Shown in pieces: positions 11,937-24,250 of a stretch of 64,000 nucleotides of DNA. Both the position numbers and the translations under genes were made by a program. Every line of letters begins with the position of its first letter. The stretch's first letter is position 1. The notes under the pieces are model-generated. The model searched no databases. It was given only the letters and a program-made list of their open reading frames with translations, and was not told the origin of the DNA. The stretch lies in the NCBI GenBank assembly GCA_009801085.1, contig VNWV01000002.1, positions 1,922,001-1,986,000 on the forward strand, read 5' to 3'. The stretch comes from Lasiodiplodia sp. COLG20. Taxonomy: Eukaryota; Ascomycota; Dothideomycetes; Botryosphaeriales; Botryosphaeriaceae.

Positions 11937-13986
11937 ACCTTTTTCGTTGAGCTACTCCACCATGCGTGGGGTCTTGAGGAAGAAGACAACTATGCTGGAT
12001 GCTCACCTCGGGCGAGGATTGCAGGGTCGAGGACGCCAACTTCCAACTTGCTCCTGCTGCTCGCAGGGGCCTCACATTGACCCACCTCCCAGAACATGTC
12101 AACCATGGTAGCAGCGGTGTGACAGGTAGCGTTTTACCGCGCCTTCAACCTCAAGTACTATCTCAACACTCGCTGACTCGTTGCGCGATATTACCCTAGG
12201 CTTCACTGCATAAAGGTCACCGCTAACATCATGGGCTTCGTGCAATGCACTGTTGAGGAGTCACCCCGTCAAGTTGCTGCGCAGCAATGGCGGGCGAATT
12301 GCGGTCATTGACCATGGGACGATCAAACTGTGCTCATCAATAGGAAATGGAAAATAGACAAGAGGTCCAGGCTCAATTCAAGCGCAAAGATAACTACGTT
12401 AACGGCTCCGACTTGGGGGGATTCGACGCAGGTGGTTTCACTGCCCGAGATTGATGGACGTGACCATGACCAAGCCAAACCGGAAAGAGTCAGCAGTAGA
12501 ATGCTCAATCAGCTATCAAAAGGAATAAAGTTAATATTCCTCGGCGATTTTGGGGAGCGTGAGAGCGGTATTTACCCTGATGCCGCGGCAGGCAGCCTCA
12601 CAGCCTGTGCTCTGACCGCAACTTCGAACGATGTCGGATTTGTGCCCTTCGATATTCCCGCCATTACCCGCTAAAAGGTATTGCGCAAGCTCCTATGTCC
12701 GCTCTGAAATGTAGTCACTGTGAAATCTCAGTAATCTTTGCAATCTGCTCACTTGCCGTGCTCAAATGCCACCTCGGCATCCACACTTCTCCACAATTGA
12801 ATACTGACGCAACGCTTGGACTCCACTTGCGACCCGCATGTGAACACCATTCGGAATAGGTTTTGATATTGGCTCAAGGATCAAGCAATGCCAACAAGAC
12901 AGGGAAAGATGCAGTACCCATGCTACGACATATATCCGACATATCCGCTTTAGCGAAGCAGCAAAGTATGCGGAAGCGTCGGTACAAGCACATGCTCTCT
13001 CTTGGGCGAACGAACGAGTTTGGCGCGGAAACGACGGATTCGTCTCCGGCCGAGAAGCTTCTGCGTATTGACCGTGAGTAGACGAGCAGGTTCGGCTGCT
13101 GGTCACAGTGTCGAATTACAGCCTGAGGCAAAAAAAAAAAAAGAAAAAAGAGGAAAAGGAGAAGGAACTGAAAATGCACCAACAATTGCAGACAAAAGAT
13201 CGGCATCGACAGCTTCTAGTTAGCAAGGGGAAATGGATGTTGCTGATGATGTGTCGTCGTTGTCGTCTCCAGGGGCCCTTTCTCATAGCCGACTTTCAAC
13301 TGCCGACGTGGGTGAGTCAGCAACCAGCAACGACCACGATAAGGCATTTCAACTACATCATCGCCCGTGGAGCCCGGCAGATGTGACCGGAAGTACGAGG
13401 GAAGACTGTGCGGCGCTATGAATCAGCGGAAAAACACCTAATTTCATGGCCAAAAGCATTCCAGAAAGCAGCTGGCATAATTGGAGGCTGTAAAGGTGCA
13501 GTTCAGCGATGTTAGAAAAGAGGAAGGCCAAAGCGAACCAGCCTAAGGAGGAAAGGGGAGTGAAGGACCAGATCTGGTCGGCGGCGCCCGGATGTTCCCC
13601 CGCGTTCCCCAAGATCGAGTGTGGGGTACCCATGCAAAGGTGCCTTTTGCTTTGCTCCACTAATCAGAGGTTAGGCCTTGGCTGCCTCGGCGGCGCCACA
13701 GCCTGTGACGATTCAGCTTGCAGCTTATGGCCGATGTCCAACTGCCGAACGACCTCATGCGCCCTCAGCCGCCTGCCACGCCGGACGCCTATCAGGTTTC
13801 ATGCTTAGTGCTTAAGCATTTCGGTAGTTCGTCTGATGTCTAGCCACGGCTCTCCTCGGGAGCAACGGCAATTATATTGGTTCTGCGATGCTGTTGACCC
13901 TGTGGCCGGCCCTATATATCATGAGCTGCGCCGCCCCCCTTAAGAGCTTCATCTGAGCACTTCAACACGCCAGACACCCTACTACG
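11937..13986. other. Intergenic region between U2 and the P450 gene
   Basis: About 2 kb with no recognisable gene. The open frames (for example 114 codons near 12330) have no family resemblance or splice context. An A-rich run lies at 13130-13147. The distal end is the P450 promoter. Confidence 0.45.
13913..13919 (+). promoter_or_regulatory. Probable TATA box of the P450 gene
   Basis: TATATAT, 68 bp upstream of the P450 start codon and at the end of an otherwise GC-rich stretch. Position and composition suggest a TATA element; this is inference only. Confidence 0.5.
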
Positions 13987-15618
13987 ATGCTGCTCAACGA
14001 AGTCGTACCTTTTCTCGTGCAGTACTGGCCTGCCGTGCTCGGCACGGTAGTCGTCATTCACCTCCTCCGAAACAAGTTCAACAAAGGATTGCACAAGTAT
14101 CCGGGTCCTGCTCTTGCGGCGTACACAGACTGGTGGCGGCTGTTTGATGTGTGGGGCCGGAAGACGGAGCAAACACATATTTGCCTTCATGAGAAGTACG
14201 GAGACTTTGTCAGGTTGGGCCCGAACGTCATCTCCATCGCGGACCCGAAGGCCATCAAGACCATCTATGGCTTGAACAAGGGCATGACGAAGGTGAGAAG
14301 GAACCTGCATCCATGATCTCGAAACTCGAAGCTTACAGAGGAGCAGTCCGACTTCTACCCCATCCAACAAGCCACAGCTGGAGGCCACCGCGTTTGGTCT
14401 CTCTTCTCCACCAAGGATGAGGACTGGCACGCAAAGTACAGGCGCTGCATCAACGGCGCCTTCGCCATGAGCGCCCTCGTGTCGTACGAACCGCTCGTGG
14501 ATTCGACCGTCAACTACTTCCTCGACCAGACGGACAAGATCTTCGCCTCGACGGGAAACGTGTGCAACTTCAACCGCTGGCTGCAGTTCTTCGCCTTCGA
14601 CGTCATCGGCGAGCTGACGTGGAGCAAGCGCCTCGGCTACGTCGAGAAGAACGAGGACGTCGACGACATCGTCAGCTTCCTGGGCAAGTTCCTGAGCTAC
14701 TGCGCCGTCGTCGGCCAGCAGCCCTGGCTGGACCTCCTCATCGACAAGAACCCCATCAAGCTGGCCCTTCAGCGCTACGGCGTCATCGGCAAGGTCTTCC
14801 CCATCACCAAGTTCGCCCTGACCCGCCAAGCCGAGCGCGCCGGAGAGATGGAGAAGATCCGGCAGCACGGCCTCGACGAGAAGAGAGGTGGTGGCATCGA
14901 CCTGCTCAGCAAGTTCACCGGCGCGCTGCACGACCACCCGGAGTTCATGACGGACCGCATGGTGCTGGCCGCGTCCGTCAGCATGGTCTTCGCCGGCTCC
15001 GAGACGACGGGCATCAGCCTCAGCGCCGCCTTCTACTACCTGCTGAAGCACCCGCGCGTCTACAAGAAGCTGATGGAGGAGCTGGACGAGGCCGTCCGCA
15101 ACGGCACCATCGTCGACCGCGAAAACGGCGCCGTCACGTGGGCCGAGGCCCAGAAGCTGCCGTACCTCGACGCCGTCGTGCAGGAGACGTTCCGCATGCA
15201 TCCCGCCGCCGGTCTGATGCTCGAGCGCGTCACGCCCCCGCAGGGCATCAACGTCTGCGGTCGGTTCATTCCCGGCGGCACGATTGTGGGATGCAATGCG
15301 TGGGTGCTGCACAGGCGGCCCGAGGTGTTCGGCGAGGATGCGCACACGTATCGGCCGGAAAGGTGGTTGGAAGCCGGCCCGGAGAAGCTGAAGGAGATGA
15401 AGGCGACCATGTTCCAGTTCGGCGGCGGGTCGAGGACGTGCCTCGGGAAGAACATCAGCTTGCTGGAGATCTACAAGCTGGTGCCGAGTTTCCTGAGGAG
15501 GTTCGAAGTCGAGCTCGAGTACCCGGGCCAGGAGTGGAAGACGCAGAACCACTGGTTCGTCCGCCAGGTCGAGTTCAACACCAAGTTCAGGCCCAGACCG
15601 CTCCACGCTACCGTTTAG
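13987..15618 (+). CDS. Cytochrome P450 monooxygenase (pisatin-demethylase-like)
   Basis: Haem-thiolate monooxygenase of the fungal class E group. Exons 13987-14292 and 14341-15618; intron 48 bp; 527 aa. An N-terminal membrane anchor spans about residues 6-27. The family's early motif ADPKAIKTIYGLNKGMTK is directly followed, after splicing, by EQSDFYPIQQA. Later come I-helix AGSETTGISLS, K-helix ETFRMHP (ExxR), and haem loop FQFGGGSRTCLG with the ligand at Cys469. The acceptor at 14340 rather than 14338 was chosen to keep phase. The order and wording of motifs are closest to the pisatin demethylase/benzoate 4-monooxygenase-like families; the substrate cannot be read from sequence. The next gene on the same strand is an aminotransferase about 1 kb away, too little to claim a biosynthetic cluster. 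Confidence 0.93.
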
Positions 15619-16605
15619 ACTTGATGAATAATGAGTTTGAGATGTCTTCACTGCAGCCTCTTCTCAGCCGGCGTTCGCAAGGAGTTATCTTTGGTATTGG
15701 GTTAGCAAAATCGCATGGGCGCCGGAGCCCTGTAGTACTCTAAATGTCAAGTTTCGAACATCTGCATATGTTTCCACCGTGTGACTGACTGATGAAAGCG
15801 TGAGTTAGCAGCGTCCTTACGAGAAAACCTTTGGTTCTAATCTTAGCGATTGTAGTAGTAGTAGTCATCATGGCGTGCCAAGCCTGCGCGGTTGCTGCTC
15901 TAAGGCGCACTAGAGAGATGTTGCGTCGTGGTGTTGATGTAGAAAAGAGATTACGCGGAAATTGGCGGCAGACAGCAGTCATGCTAGTTGGGACAAGGGC
16001 GAGCGGAAGGCGCATCCATGGCCGGGGAAATTTCCGCTGTCCGAAAAGGGTGGAATTTCCGGTCATGCCTGAGCATCTTCGATTGTTGAGAGTTTGCAAA
16101 ACTCTAAAGGGCGGCCTTTCAAGGGGTTTGCACGTCTTCTTGCGTTCGATGAATTTCTCAACAGCAGCAGAGGCATGCAGTAGTCCGGCCCTGGGATCGG
16201 CTCGGTTGCCGGTGGAAGATGTTGCCGAGCACAGGTCGGCGCGCCGGGCTTTCTGCCGGCGATACGCGACTCATCATCAACGTCAACTCTATTGTATGTA
16301 CACTGTCCTGGTCCAGTGAATCAAGATCATCTGGGAATCTTGTGCGTGTTAGTGTCTGAATTCGCTGTTCGAGGCACACTGCTTTTCTTAACCTCTCTGA
16401 AGGCAATGGAAGACTGAGGAAGACTAACCTGCGGAAGCAGCAATTGATGTGACGGCTTGCCGTCTAATGGAAACTGAACCCCACGATAGCTGCATATCGG
16501 CTTACTCACCCGCGTACATATCACAACACATAAGCCATCCACATCTTTCTCTTCTTCATCAATCTCTTTCGTGAATCATCAAACCCTCATAATTCTTCAT
16601 CAAAC
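15619..16605. other. Intergenic region, nothing recognised
   Basis: Nearly 1 kb between the P450 and aminotransferase genes. No coding or structural RNA signal seen. The last 100 bases are pyrimidine-rich (TTTCTCTTCTTC...) as expected of a fungal core promoter or leader. Confidence 0.4.
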
Positions 16606-18053
16606 ATGGTGGCGTCAGTCGAGCCTGTATCGAACCCCAAAGCCGCCGCTGTCCTCCAGGCAGCGAAAGCACGCTTCCTCGAACGCAACCCCAAATCCCT
16701 GCAAATCCACCAAGATGCTTCTCGAAGCATGCCGGGCGGCAACACACGTACCGTCCTGCATACCGCGCCCTTCCCCGTTAGCATGGCCCGCGGCCACGGC
16801 TACCAAGTCTTTTCCGAAGACGGGCATACGTACGCACATCATTTCCACCACCAACCACCCTTACCTATTTCCCATTCCAACCATCCTAACCCCTTTCGAA
16901 AAATCACCTTACTAATCCGTTCCCCCGCCAAACAAACAGCTACACCGACTTCGTCGGCGAATTCACCGCCGCCCTCTACGGGCACTCGCACCCGACGCTC
17001 CTCTCAGCCATCACGACCACGCTGCAGCAGACGGGCCTGAACCTAGGCGCGCAGACGCGCGCCGAAGCCGCCCTGGCGCAGCGCATCTGCGCGCGCTTCG
17101 GCCTGGCCCGCCTGCGCTTCTGCAACTCGGGCACCGAGGCGAACCTGCACGCGCTGGGCGCGGCCCGCGCGTTTACCAAGCGTCGCCGCGTCGTCGTCTT
17201 CCGCGGCGGCTACCACGGCGGCGTGCTGTCGTTCGCGCACGGCGTCGCGGCCAACAACGTCGACGTCGACGACTGGGTCGTTGCGCCGTACAACGACGCT
17301 GCGGCTGCGCGGAAGGCGATTCTCGGCGAGGGCGAGCGAGGAGGAGGTGTGGCGGCGGTGCTGGTCGAGGCGATGCAGGGCGCCGGCGGGTGCATCCCCG
17401 CGACGAAGGAGTTTCTGCTTGCGGTGCGAGGGGCGGCGCGCGAGGTGGGCGCTGTGTTTGTGCTCGACGAGGTCATGACGAGCCGGATGGGCCGCCGCGG
17501 GCTGCAGGGCGCCGTGGACGGGCTCGACCCGGATCTCACTACCTTTGGTAAGTGGCTGGGCGGCGGGCTGGCGTTCGGAGCGTTTGGTGGCAGGGAGGAC
17601 GTCATGGCCGTGTTCGACCCGACCAGGGAGGGCGCGCTGGCGCAGAGCGGCACGTTCAACAACAATTCGCTGGGGATGAGGGCGGGGCTGGTGGGCATGA
17701 CGGAGGTGTTTACGGAGGAGGTGGCCGACGAGTTCAAAGAGGTTGGGGAGGCGTTTTTGCGGAGGCTGAGGGACGTGACGCTGGGCACCAAGGCGACGTT
17801 TACCGGCGTGGGCACTGTCATTAGCCTGCACATAACGGACGCGGGCGTTAGGGACATTGTGCGGATCGACGAGGTGGAGGAAAGAGGTGATCTCATGGAC
17901 ATCTTCTGGATGGAGATGATGGAGGAGGGCTTCTGGATTACGAGGCGTGGCATGATTGCATTGATCTTGGGCACGCCCAAGAGTGAGTTGGATAGGTTTG
18001 TCGAGTGTGTCAAGGCGTTTCTTGAGAGGCACAAGGACTTGATGGCTCTTTAG
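16606..18053 (+). CDS. Class III PLP-dependent aminotransferase (GSA-aminomutase-like)
   Basis: Pyridoxal-phosphate enzyme of aminotransferase class III. Exons 16606-16829 and 16940-18053; intron 110 bp; 445 aa. Seen in order: PGGNTRTVLHTAPFP at the start, DFVGEFTAALYGHSHP, the cofactor-binding FCNSGTEANLHALGAARA, FRGGYHGG, the cofactor-ring residues FVLDEVMTSR, and the Schiff-base lysine Lys279 in TTFGKWLGGG. Architecture is closest to glutamate-1-semialdehyde 2,1-aminomutase. Fungi make 5-aminolevulinate by the ALA-synthase route, so a true aminomutase role is unlikely; it is better called a class III aminotransferase of unknown substrate. Active-site residues are intact. Codon use in exon 2 is strongly GC-rich. 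Confidence 0.88.
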
Positions 18054-20746
18054 CGCTATCAAAGTAGGGAAGGCCGTTAGTGTCCTGCTAGCAGCTACTT
18101 GCCTATTTACTGTTAGACTATATCTATATGGGTAAGCCCCTAGACAAGAACCGGAAGCTAGTAGATAGCCCACACATGGTTGCTATCACACATGCCCCGG
18201 ACTGCTTTTCCCTTGTTTTTTTGTGGAGCAGGGCGCCTGAGCTCAGACATCCGATCGACCAGATACGCGGAGGAGACGATATCCTGTAGATAAGGCCGGG
18301 TCGGGTTCAACGCTAAAGTCAGCCGTAAAGCGTGGCACTGTTTGCGCAGTGCGAACGAGTGCTGTCGATCATATAGATATCATCTACAGATAGCACGTTC
18401 CGTAGAAACCGAGTTTCTGCTGGGTTAGCCATCCTATTATAAGTCAGTGCGCCTCAATAAGTCTAACATAGGAGAAGCCTGGAAGAAAAAACGACCCCGT
18501 TCAGTGATAAGTGGTAGAGCCCATGCAAAGTGCATCGATTCTCTACAATGTGACAGTAGAGAAGTGATAGGGGCATTGCTGCTATCGTAAATGGAAAGAA
18601 ATCTCCGAGCAACGGATTTCGTGCAAATACTACAGCTTGGTTCAGACGTGATGATGGTAGCATTGATGCTGTGCTGCGTGGGAATGACCTGCTGTTGTGA
18701 GCCCTTTGCGATGTATCAGTGTCTAAGAGAATGGTATGTTAGGACCTTGTCAGCCTGCCAAGCTGCACACTCGAAAGTGCACCAACGTCTACCTTCCCTG
18801 AACCACGTTTCATGTGCGGTATAGGGTGAGCCAGCGTGTTTCTTCGTTTGCTTCTCTCAAGAAAACAACACCACAGCATTCTCCACTAGGACATGATGGC
18901 ATCGTACACACGTGCGCAACCCGGGCCAGCTGAAATTAGCTGTTCCCAAAGGAATGGTGGAGGTTAGGTTCCATGCCGTCCTGAGCTTAAAACAACATGG
19001 GTTGGGACAGATAAGCCGCACTGCAGGCACCTTCCTGTGGCCCTGGAGCAGCATTGCCGCTGAAGTGTTCTGTGGCAATTCACCATGCCAACCCCGCTCA
19101 TGACCACGGATCGTCGGCCAGCACAGTACGATAGGTGGAAACGCTTGCACCACAGACCTGGAAGTGGTTCGACACGCTGCGTCAGAGAGGCGGCTCCTCC
19201 AGGTTACCGCCACTGTTCCCCGCGGACACCACGAGGTGTCTGAGACACCCCACTTTCGGCCTAAAAGGCAATTGACTTGTTTGCATCAGTGGCTAAGTTT
19301 CGGAACGGCTTCGCCACCAACTCGCGAAGCGCGGCTGTGGAGCAAGTGTCGCAAGTGAGTCTGGCGCGCGCACGCCTGATGAGGGGTTGGCCACACGCAT
19401 GGAGGCACGGTCCCGGGTCGTTTTCTGGAAATCAGAATAGAAGCAGGCGGCCCCGGTTATCTCCTCCTGATCTCCAAGCGCGGTGAGGTTGGCGACTGAT
19501 TAGCGGTGAATGCGACGGACATTTCAGCGTGGATGGTGAGGCGTAGTCCTGCACCAGTGCTCGTGTAAGGCTGCTGCGGTCGGAAGTGCGCGGCAGTCTG
19601 CTTGATCAGGGCGTGCGAGGGTCTTTTTCAGGCGCCAAACCCACAGACCATTCGGCGTGGCGCGTTCATGCAAACGAGATATAAAAGGCAGCGGCAGCGG
19701 TTGAGGGATGCCCCCGCCACCGCGCCGCACGATAAAACGGCCAGCTCTGCGGCGCCGCACGGCCGCTGCGGTCAGGCAGACGAGCAGGTGACGTGTTGTG
19801 GGTTGGCGGAGAGACGGTGAAGACGCGATGTGGGCGGGCCGGCAGGGAAGGCAGTACCAGCGGCTGAGCGAGGCCTGAGCGGCGCCAGCCAGTCGCTGGT
19901 CTCGACTGCACGCATTTGGCGCACGCTCTGGTGCGAGCGGCGCGACGGCGACGATCCCCGGCGGATCACGCAGCCCGCCGTGGGCCGCGCCATCAACACC
20001 TCGGGCGGCGCTTGTTGGGTAGAGGCGCCTGTCACTGAGCACAACGGCCGATAGTCTGCAGCGCGGCGAGCGTGGTGCAGCCCCTGGTGAAAAGACACCA
20101 CAGCAAAACGAAGAAAAAGAGAAATTAAAAGCGCCGTGGTCGCCAATAGCTGGCCGTTATGCGCTCGCACGTCTCGGCTACGGGCCCCGCCGTCGGGCGT
20201 TAGAGGGACGGGCAGGGGTGTGAGTGGCCTGCGGACGCCCGGCCAGGCATGATGCTTCCCAATAACAAGCCCGCCGCCTCGCGCTGCGCTGCAGCTTGAA
20301 CGCCGCCATTGTCCTCCGCTCGCTGCTCTTCGCCTGCCTGCGACTGCGAGCCTCAGCCCTGCGCTGTCTGCAGAGCCCGCACCAGCCCCCTCGGTCCGAC
20401 GCGCGCACGTTCCGGACGTCATCTGGAACTCATATCCGCCGCTGAGCCCGCCTCAGCTGCAATTTCGCTGCGCTGCCCCCCGAGCCGATGCGCCGCCCTC
20501 AGCCATCCTCGCCCGTCCCGCTGTCTCTCTAGCCTCCCCGAGCACAGCGGTGCCTGTTGCCTTTCACCAGAGACGCATAGCGTGACTGCCTAAGTGGGCA
20601 CCTGAGTGGGCTCTGCTTCCTCCTGCGCCGCCGACGAACCTGCATCCCTGTCGCCCTTTGCGCCTGCTGCACCCCCTCAACACCCTCCACCCACTCCCTC
20701 TCTTGCCACGCGCCCGCCACCGCAGAGCGGCCCCCCGACCTCTCGC
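18054..20746. other. 2.7-kb gene-free region upstream of the CaaX-protein gene
   Basis: No gene recognised. The first part (18054-19000) is of mixed composition. From about 19600 the DNA is very GC-rich and yields many overlapping frames on both strands, which is typical of chance. The last few hundred bases are pyrimidine-rich and probably form the promoter and leader of the downstream gene. Confidence 0.45.
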
Positions 20747-22602
20747 ATGGCGATGGTCTCCCACGCGCAGACCGTCACTACCATCACTCCTCCCGCCTCT
20801 GCCCATGGCGAACGCAGCTCGTGGGACTTCGCCGTCCCCATAAGCCCTGAGGTGCGTCCCGATCGCCAGCCCTGCGTGTTTGTTGCACTAGCTTGCTCAG
20901 GGTCCCCTTGAGCATGCCTCTGCCTCGTTCCTACTAGTCGCACTAACGTCATAGGTCCCACCAGAACGTGACCTTCGATCACTACATTTCTAACGATCTC
21001 GCCGGGAAGACTTATTCCCCCCGCCAACCGCTGAACGGCCAACCAAACGGCTACACGCGACCCACGCAGCACCGTACCAATACGTTTGACTCAGCACGGT
21101 CTGGCAAGTCAGGGTATGCTGAACATCACCTTGTCGCCAACCGCGTTGACGCCCTAGCCAGAAAGCCGAGTGGGCAGAGTGAGGCGGATAGTTTGCTCGA
21201 CATGCAGAAGAACGGCGACAGACGGAGGGCCCCCAACGGCGTACACTCGAACGAGCAGGATGGCATCGAGCGCGACCAGTCGTACTGGATTCACCGCGAT
21301 AAGCTCGCTCAGATTGAGCGCCACGAGCTGGAAGAGGCAGGGTTTATTCCTCGCAGCGGCGGGAGGTCCACGAGCAGAGATAGCAGCAGGTCGAGGGCTA
21401 CTTCTCGTAAGAGAGGAGATACGTCTACCAGCAGAGATGGCCTGCATCATATTTCTGGCGACGAGCCGAAGACTCGCATGGTATCTCCAATTCCTGCGGA
21501 GGAAGAGCCGGACGAGCACCGCCACTCCAATGTTGTGACCGACTGGCGCTATCCTGACGAAAGAGAAAACCATTCCGCTAAGAAGGATCCCCCAAGGCCC
21601 GGCACTTCGAGGATCCCTATCCCCAAGCACACCCCGGCCCCGATCCCCACGGAAGCCGTTGAGAGAGAAGCCCCGCTGCCGCGCAGCCGGAGCGGAAGCC
21701 AGGTACTGGGTGCCACGCCAGGACCTGATGGAATTGCTTACCGGAGGAGGAGGGGAGGCAGCATCGGAAGCCAGGTGCTTCTGGATGATGCGTCTGACCA
21801 AGCGAGCTCGAATGATGGAGACGTCAATTCGAAGAAGGTTTCACCGAAAAACGGATCTCCGAACAAGGCCAAGATGCCTACGAACAAAACGCCAGCCTCG
21901 GGGAAGAGGACGCAGAGCAAGCCGCGCACTGGCTCCCAAACCAAGTCGAGGACGAACTCGGGCACCAACCACAATGGCCGGCCACGCACTGCCTCACGCC
22001 CGACGACGGCTCGCCCCGAGGGAGAAGCGCCTTGGATTGCGACCATGTACAAGCCAGACCCCAGGTTGCCTCCGGAGCAACAGATGCTTCCAACGCACGC
22101 AAAGCGTATAGCACAGGAGCAGTGGGAGAAAGAAGGAAAAGTTGGGAATATCTACGACAAGGATTTCAAGTTGCTCAACGAATACGACTTCTCGCAACAT
22201 CGTCGTTCGACTGGCTCCATGTCCCCGGTACTTCAGGATCCCGAGGCAGAGCAGTTCGAGTCACTGGAGGTGCAGAATGTCGAATCAAGGCCCGAGGAGA
22301 GGCACGAAGACAAGCACGAAGAAAGGAAGGTCGAGGCACAAAGGGCAGAAGAGCCGAGCTCCGACTGGCCTTTGAACTCCTCGGAGAAGGTCGAGCAGAA
22401 TGGCAGACCTCAGACAGCCAACACGGAGCACGCAGGATACAAGATTACTCCCAACGTTGCATCTTCACCTGTTGTACCCCATATTACTACTACCGTTACG
22501 GCCCAGCACAGCCCCAAGCCGGAAACTATCAGGCTCCCCGATCCTGGAGAGAAGGAAGAGGGAAAGCCCAAGAAGAGCGCTTGCTGCTGCGTGGTCATGT
22601 AA
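20747..22602 (+). CDS. Disordered protein with C-terminal CaaX box (TeaR/Mod5-like candidate)
   Basis: Exons 20747-20851 and 20965-22602; intron 113 bp with CTAAC branch motif; 580 aa. Conserved-looking pieces are the N-terminal SSWDFAVPISPE joined across the intron to NVTFDHYISNDLAGKTY, and IYDKDFKLLNEYDF about 140 residues from the end. The rest is low-complexity, rich in Ser, Arg, Lys, Pro and Thr, with many potential phosphosites. The last residues are KKSACCCVVM: a CVVM CaaX box preceded by two more cysteines, a pattern for farnesylation plus palmitoylation and hence plasma-membrane anchoring. Fission yeast Mod5 and Aspergillus TeaR, which anchor the Tea1/TeaA polarity marker at hyphal tips, have this layout. 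I infer a TeaR-like role from architecture only. An in-frame second ATG lies two codons downstream. Confidence 0.75.
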
Positions 22603-23538
22603 CAGCCCAATCCGCCAGAGTCCCCACGCCACCACCTTTTATATCGTTTAATTTTTTACCAGCACTGCGCCACCTTTCCTTTACCACTTCAGTTTCCCGG
22701 ATATTTTCTATTACCGTACCATACCCTTGACTCGGGCGCCGACGCCCCTGTACAGCGACGCTTACGTCTCATTTGTGTCTTTTCAATCGGCGTTTGGGAG
22801 CGAAAATTATCTCAATACTACCCCCGGAAAGTTTTCATTTGCTCCTTTTCCTTTGGTTGCTTCCTATGATAGCGTTCAGCGGCTCGGTATTTCTTTCCCT
22901 TCTCAAGCATAGCGCTCCGACGCATCGAATCCGTCAGCGCTCAAAACCAGCCTGCTTTCTTTTCAAGTATTAGAAGTATTTTCTGTGGTGGATTGTAAGG
23001 CTTCGTTGAGTGGAGCGTGGTGGAGTTATCACAAGGCGACAAGACACAGTTGGGACGGCCATTTGCTTTTCTCGGTTCAATAATTTCCTTTCCATTGGCA
23101 CGGGATTTGGAATAGCGGCAAGGCGCGGGAGGGGATGGTTCTTGGGTGATGTGTCGTTGACACAGGAAATCCAACAGCTGCGATTGAATGGCAGCGTTGA
23201 AATTGCTTTTTTCCTCGTGCATTGCGACAGTCACAGCAGTATAACACAAATCGATAAATTGGATCGAGAAGTGAGGTCACAGTAAGGCGTGCCATCAGCT
23301 TGTGGTCATGGCGCAAGACGTGTGGGTGTGGTGGAGTATGATCACGTGCGAGTGCGAGACCTCCGCTGGCCGCCAAGACCCGGGCCGACTCGCTTCACGG
23401 CACATTGAGCTGGATCCGCAAAATCGACCATCGGGAAACTTTTCGACCGTCCGCAACCCACCAAACGAACGACAACCCACAAGTCTCCGTCGCATCTCTT
23501 CGAGGAACACCCGACATCTCACACACCAACTTATCACA
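22603..23538. other. 3' flank and promoter region of the eS12 gene
   Basis: About 0.9 kb without a gene. The first 200 bases are a likely 3' untranslated region. The stretch just upstream of the eS12 start (23380-23538) is C/T- and A-rich, as in fungal ribosomal-protein promoters. Confidence 0.4.
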
Positions 23539-24250
23539 ATGGTAAGGAAGTCCCACGTCTCGCGCCAGCCTCCCAATGAGGCTGCCGACTACCTCACCTA
23601 TAGCCCCTCCCACCTACCAACTGCCTCGTCCTGAGCCTCAGCCTCGTCACCGACACGACATCGTCTTCTCTCACACCATGAAGTGACCACGGCAAATTTC
23701 TTCCGTGACGCAGCAATGCTAACGCACGTCGAATAACAGTCGGACGGAGAAGAGCCCACTTCCCCCGTTGAGCAGCAGGAGGTCGAGGTTTCGGCCGATG
23801 CCTCCTCTGGCCAGATGTCGGTTCTCGACGCCCTCAAGGGTGTCCTGAAGCTGGCCCTGATCCACGACGGCCTTGCCCGCGGTCTGCGCGAGGCCTCCAA
23901 GGCCCTTGACCGCCGCCAGGCTCACATGTGTGTCCTGAACGAGGCGTGCGAGGAGGAGGCCTACAAGAAGCTCGTCGTCGCCCTCTGCTCCGAGCACAAG
24001 ATCCCTCTCATCAAGGTCCCCGATGGCAAGCAGCTCGGCGAGTGGGCCGGTCTCTGTACGTTTAGGCCCCACCTGCGACTTTGGTCGCGTTTCTGTCTTA
24101 CATAGTTGCTGACCGTCTATTACAGGCCAGATCGACCGTGAGGGTAACGCCCGCAAGGTCGTCAACTGCTCTTGCGTCGTCGTCAAGGACTGGGGTGAGG
24201 AGTCCCAGGAGCGCAACATCCTCCTCAACTACTTCCAGACCGAGCAGTAA
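23539..24250 (+). CDS. rps12: 40S ribosomal protein S12 (eS12)
   Basis: Component of the small ribosomal subunit beak region. Exons 23539-23541, 23740-24055 and 24126-24250; introns 198 and 70 bp; 147 aa. The first coding exon is only the ATG, followed at once by GTAAGG; an intron right after the start codon is common in fungal ribosomal-protein genes. After an acidic N terminus the protein reads [22 protein letters not shown], then [41 protein letters not shown] and [16 protein letters not shown], all hallmark eS12 sequence. Length and order match the family. The 198-bp first intron is C-rich; I looked for box C/D signals in it and saw none that convinced me. Confidence 0.96.

Noticed and set aside
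13912..15651. Very long minus-strand frame (579 codons) opposite the P450 gene
   Set aside because: GC-rich antisense shadow; the plus strand has all P450 motifs in order, and the minus translation is low-complexity with no recognisable domain.
16606..18053. True glutamate-1-semialdehyde aminomutase of haem synthesis
   Set aside because: Fungi form 5-aminolevulinate by ALA synthase; similarity is to the fold class, so only a general class III call is supported.
13987..18053. P450 plus aminotransferase as a secondary-metabolite cluster
   Set aside because: No backbone synthase, transporter or regulator lies nearby; two neighbouring enzymes 1 kb apart are not enough.
23542..23739. snoRNA inside the first eS12 intron
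   Set aside because: Ribosomal-protein introns often host snoRNAs, but no paired C (RUGAUGA) and D (CUGA) boxes with a terminal stem were seen.
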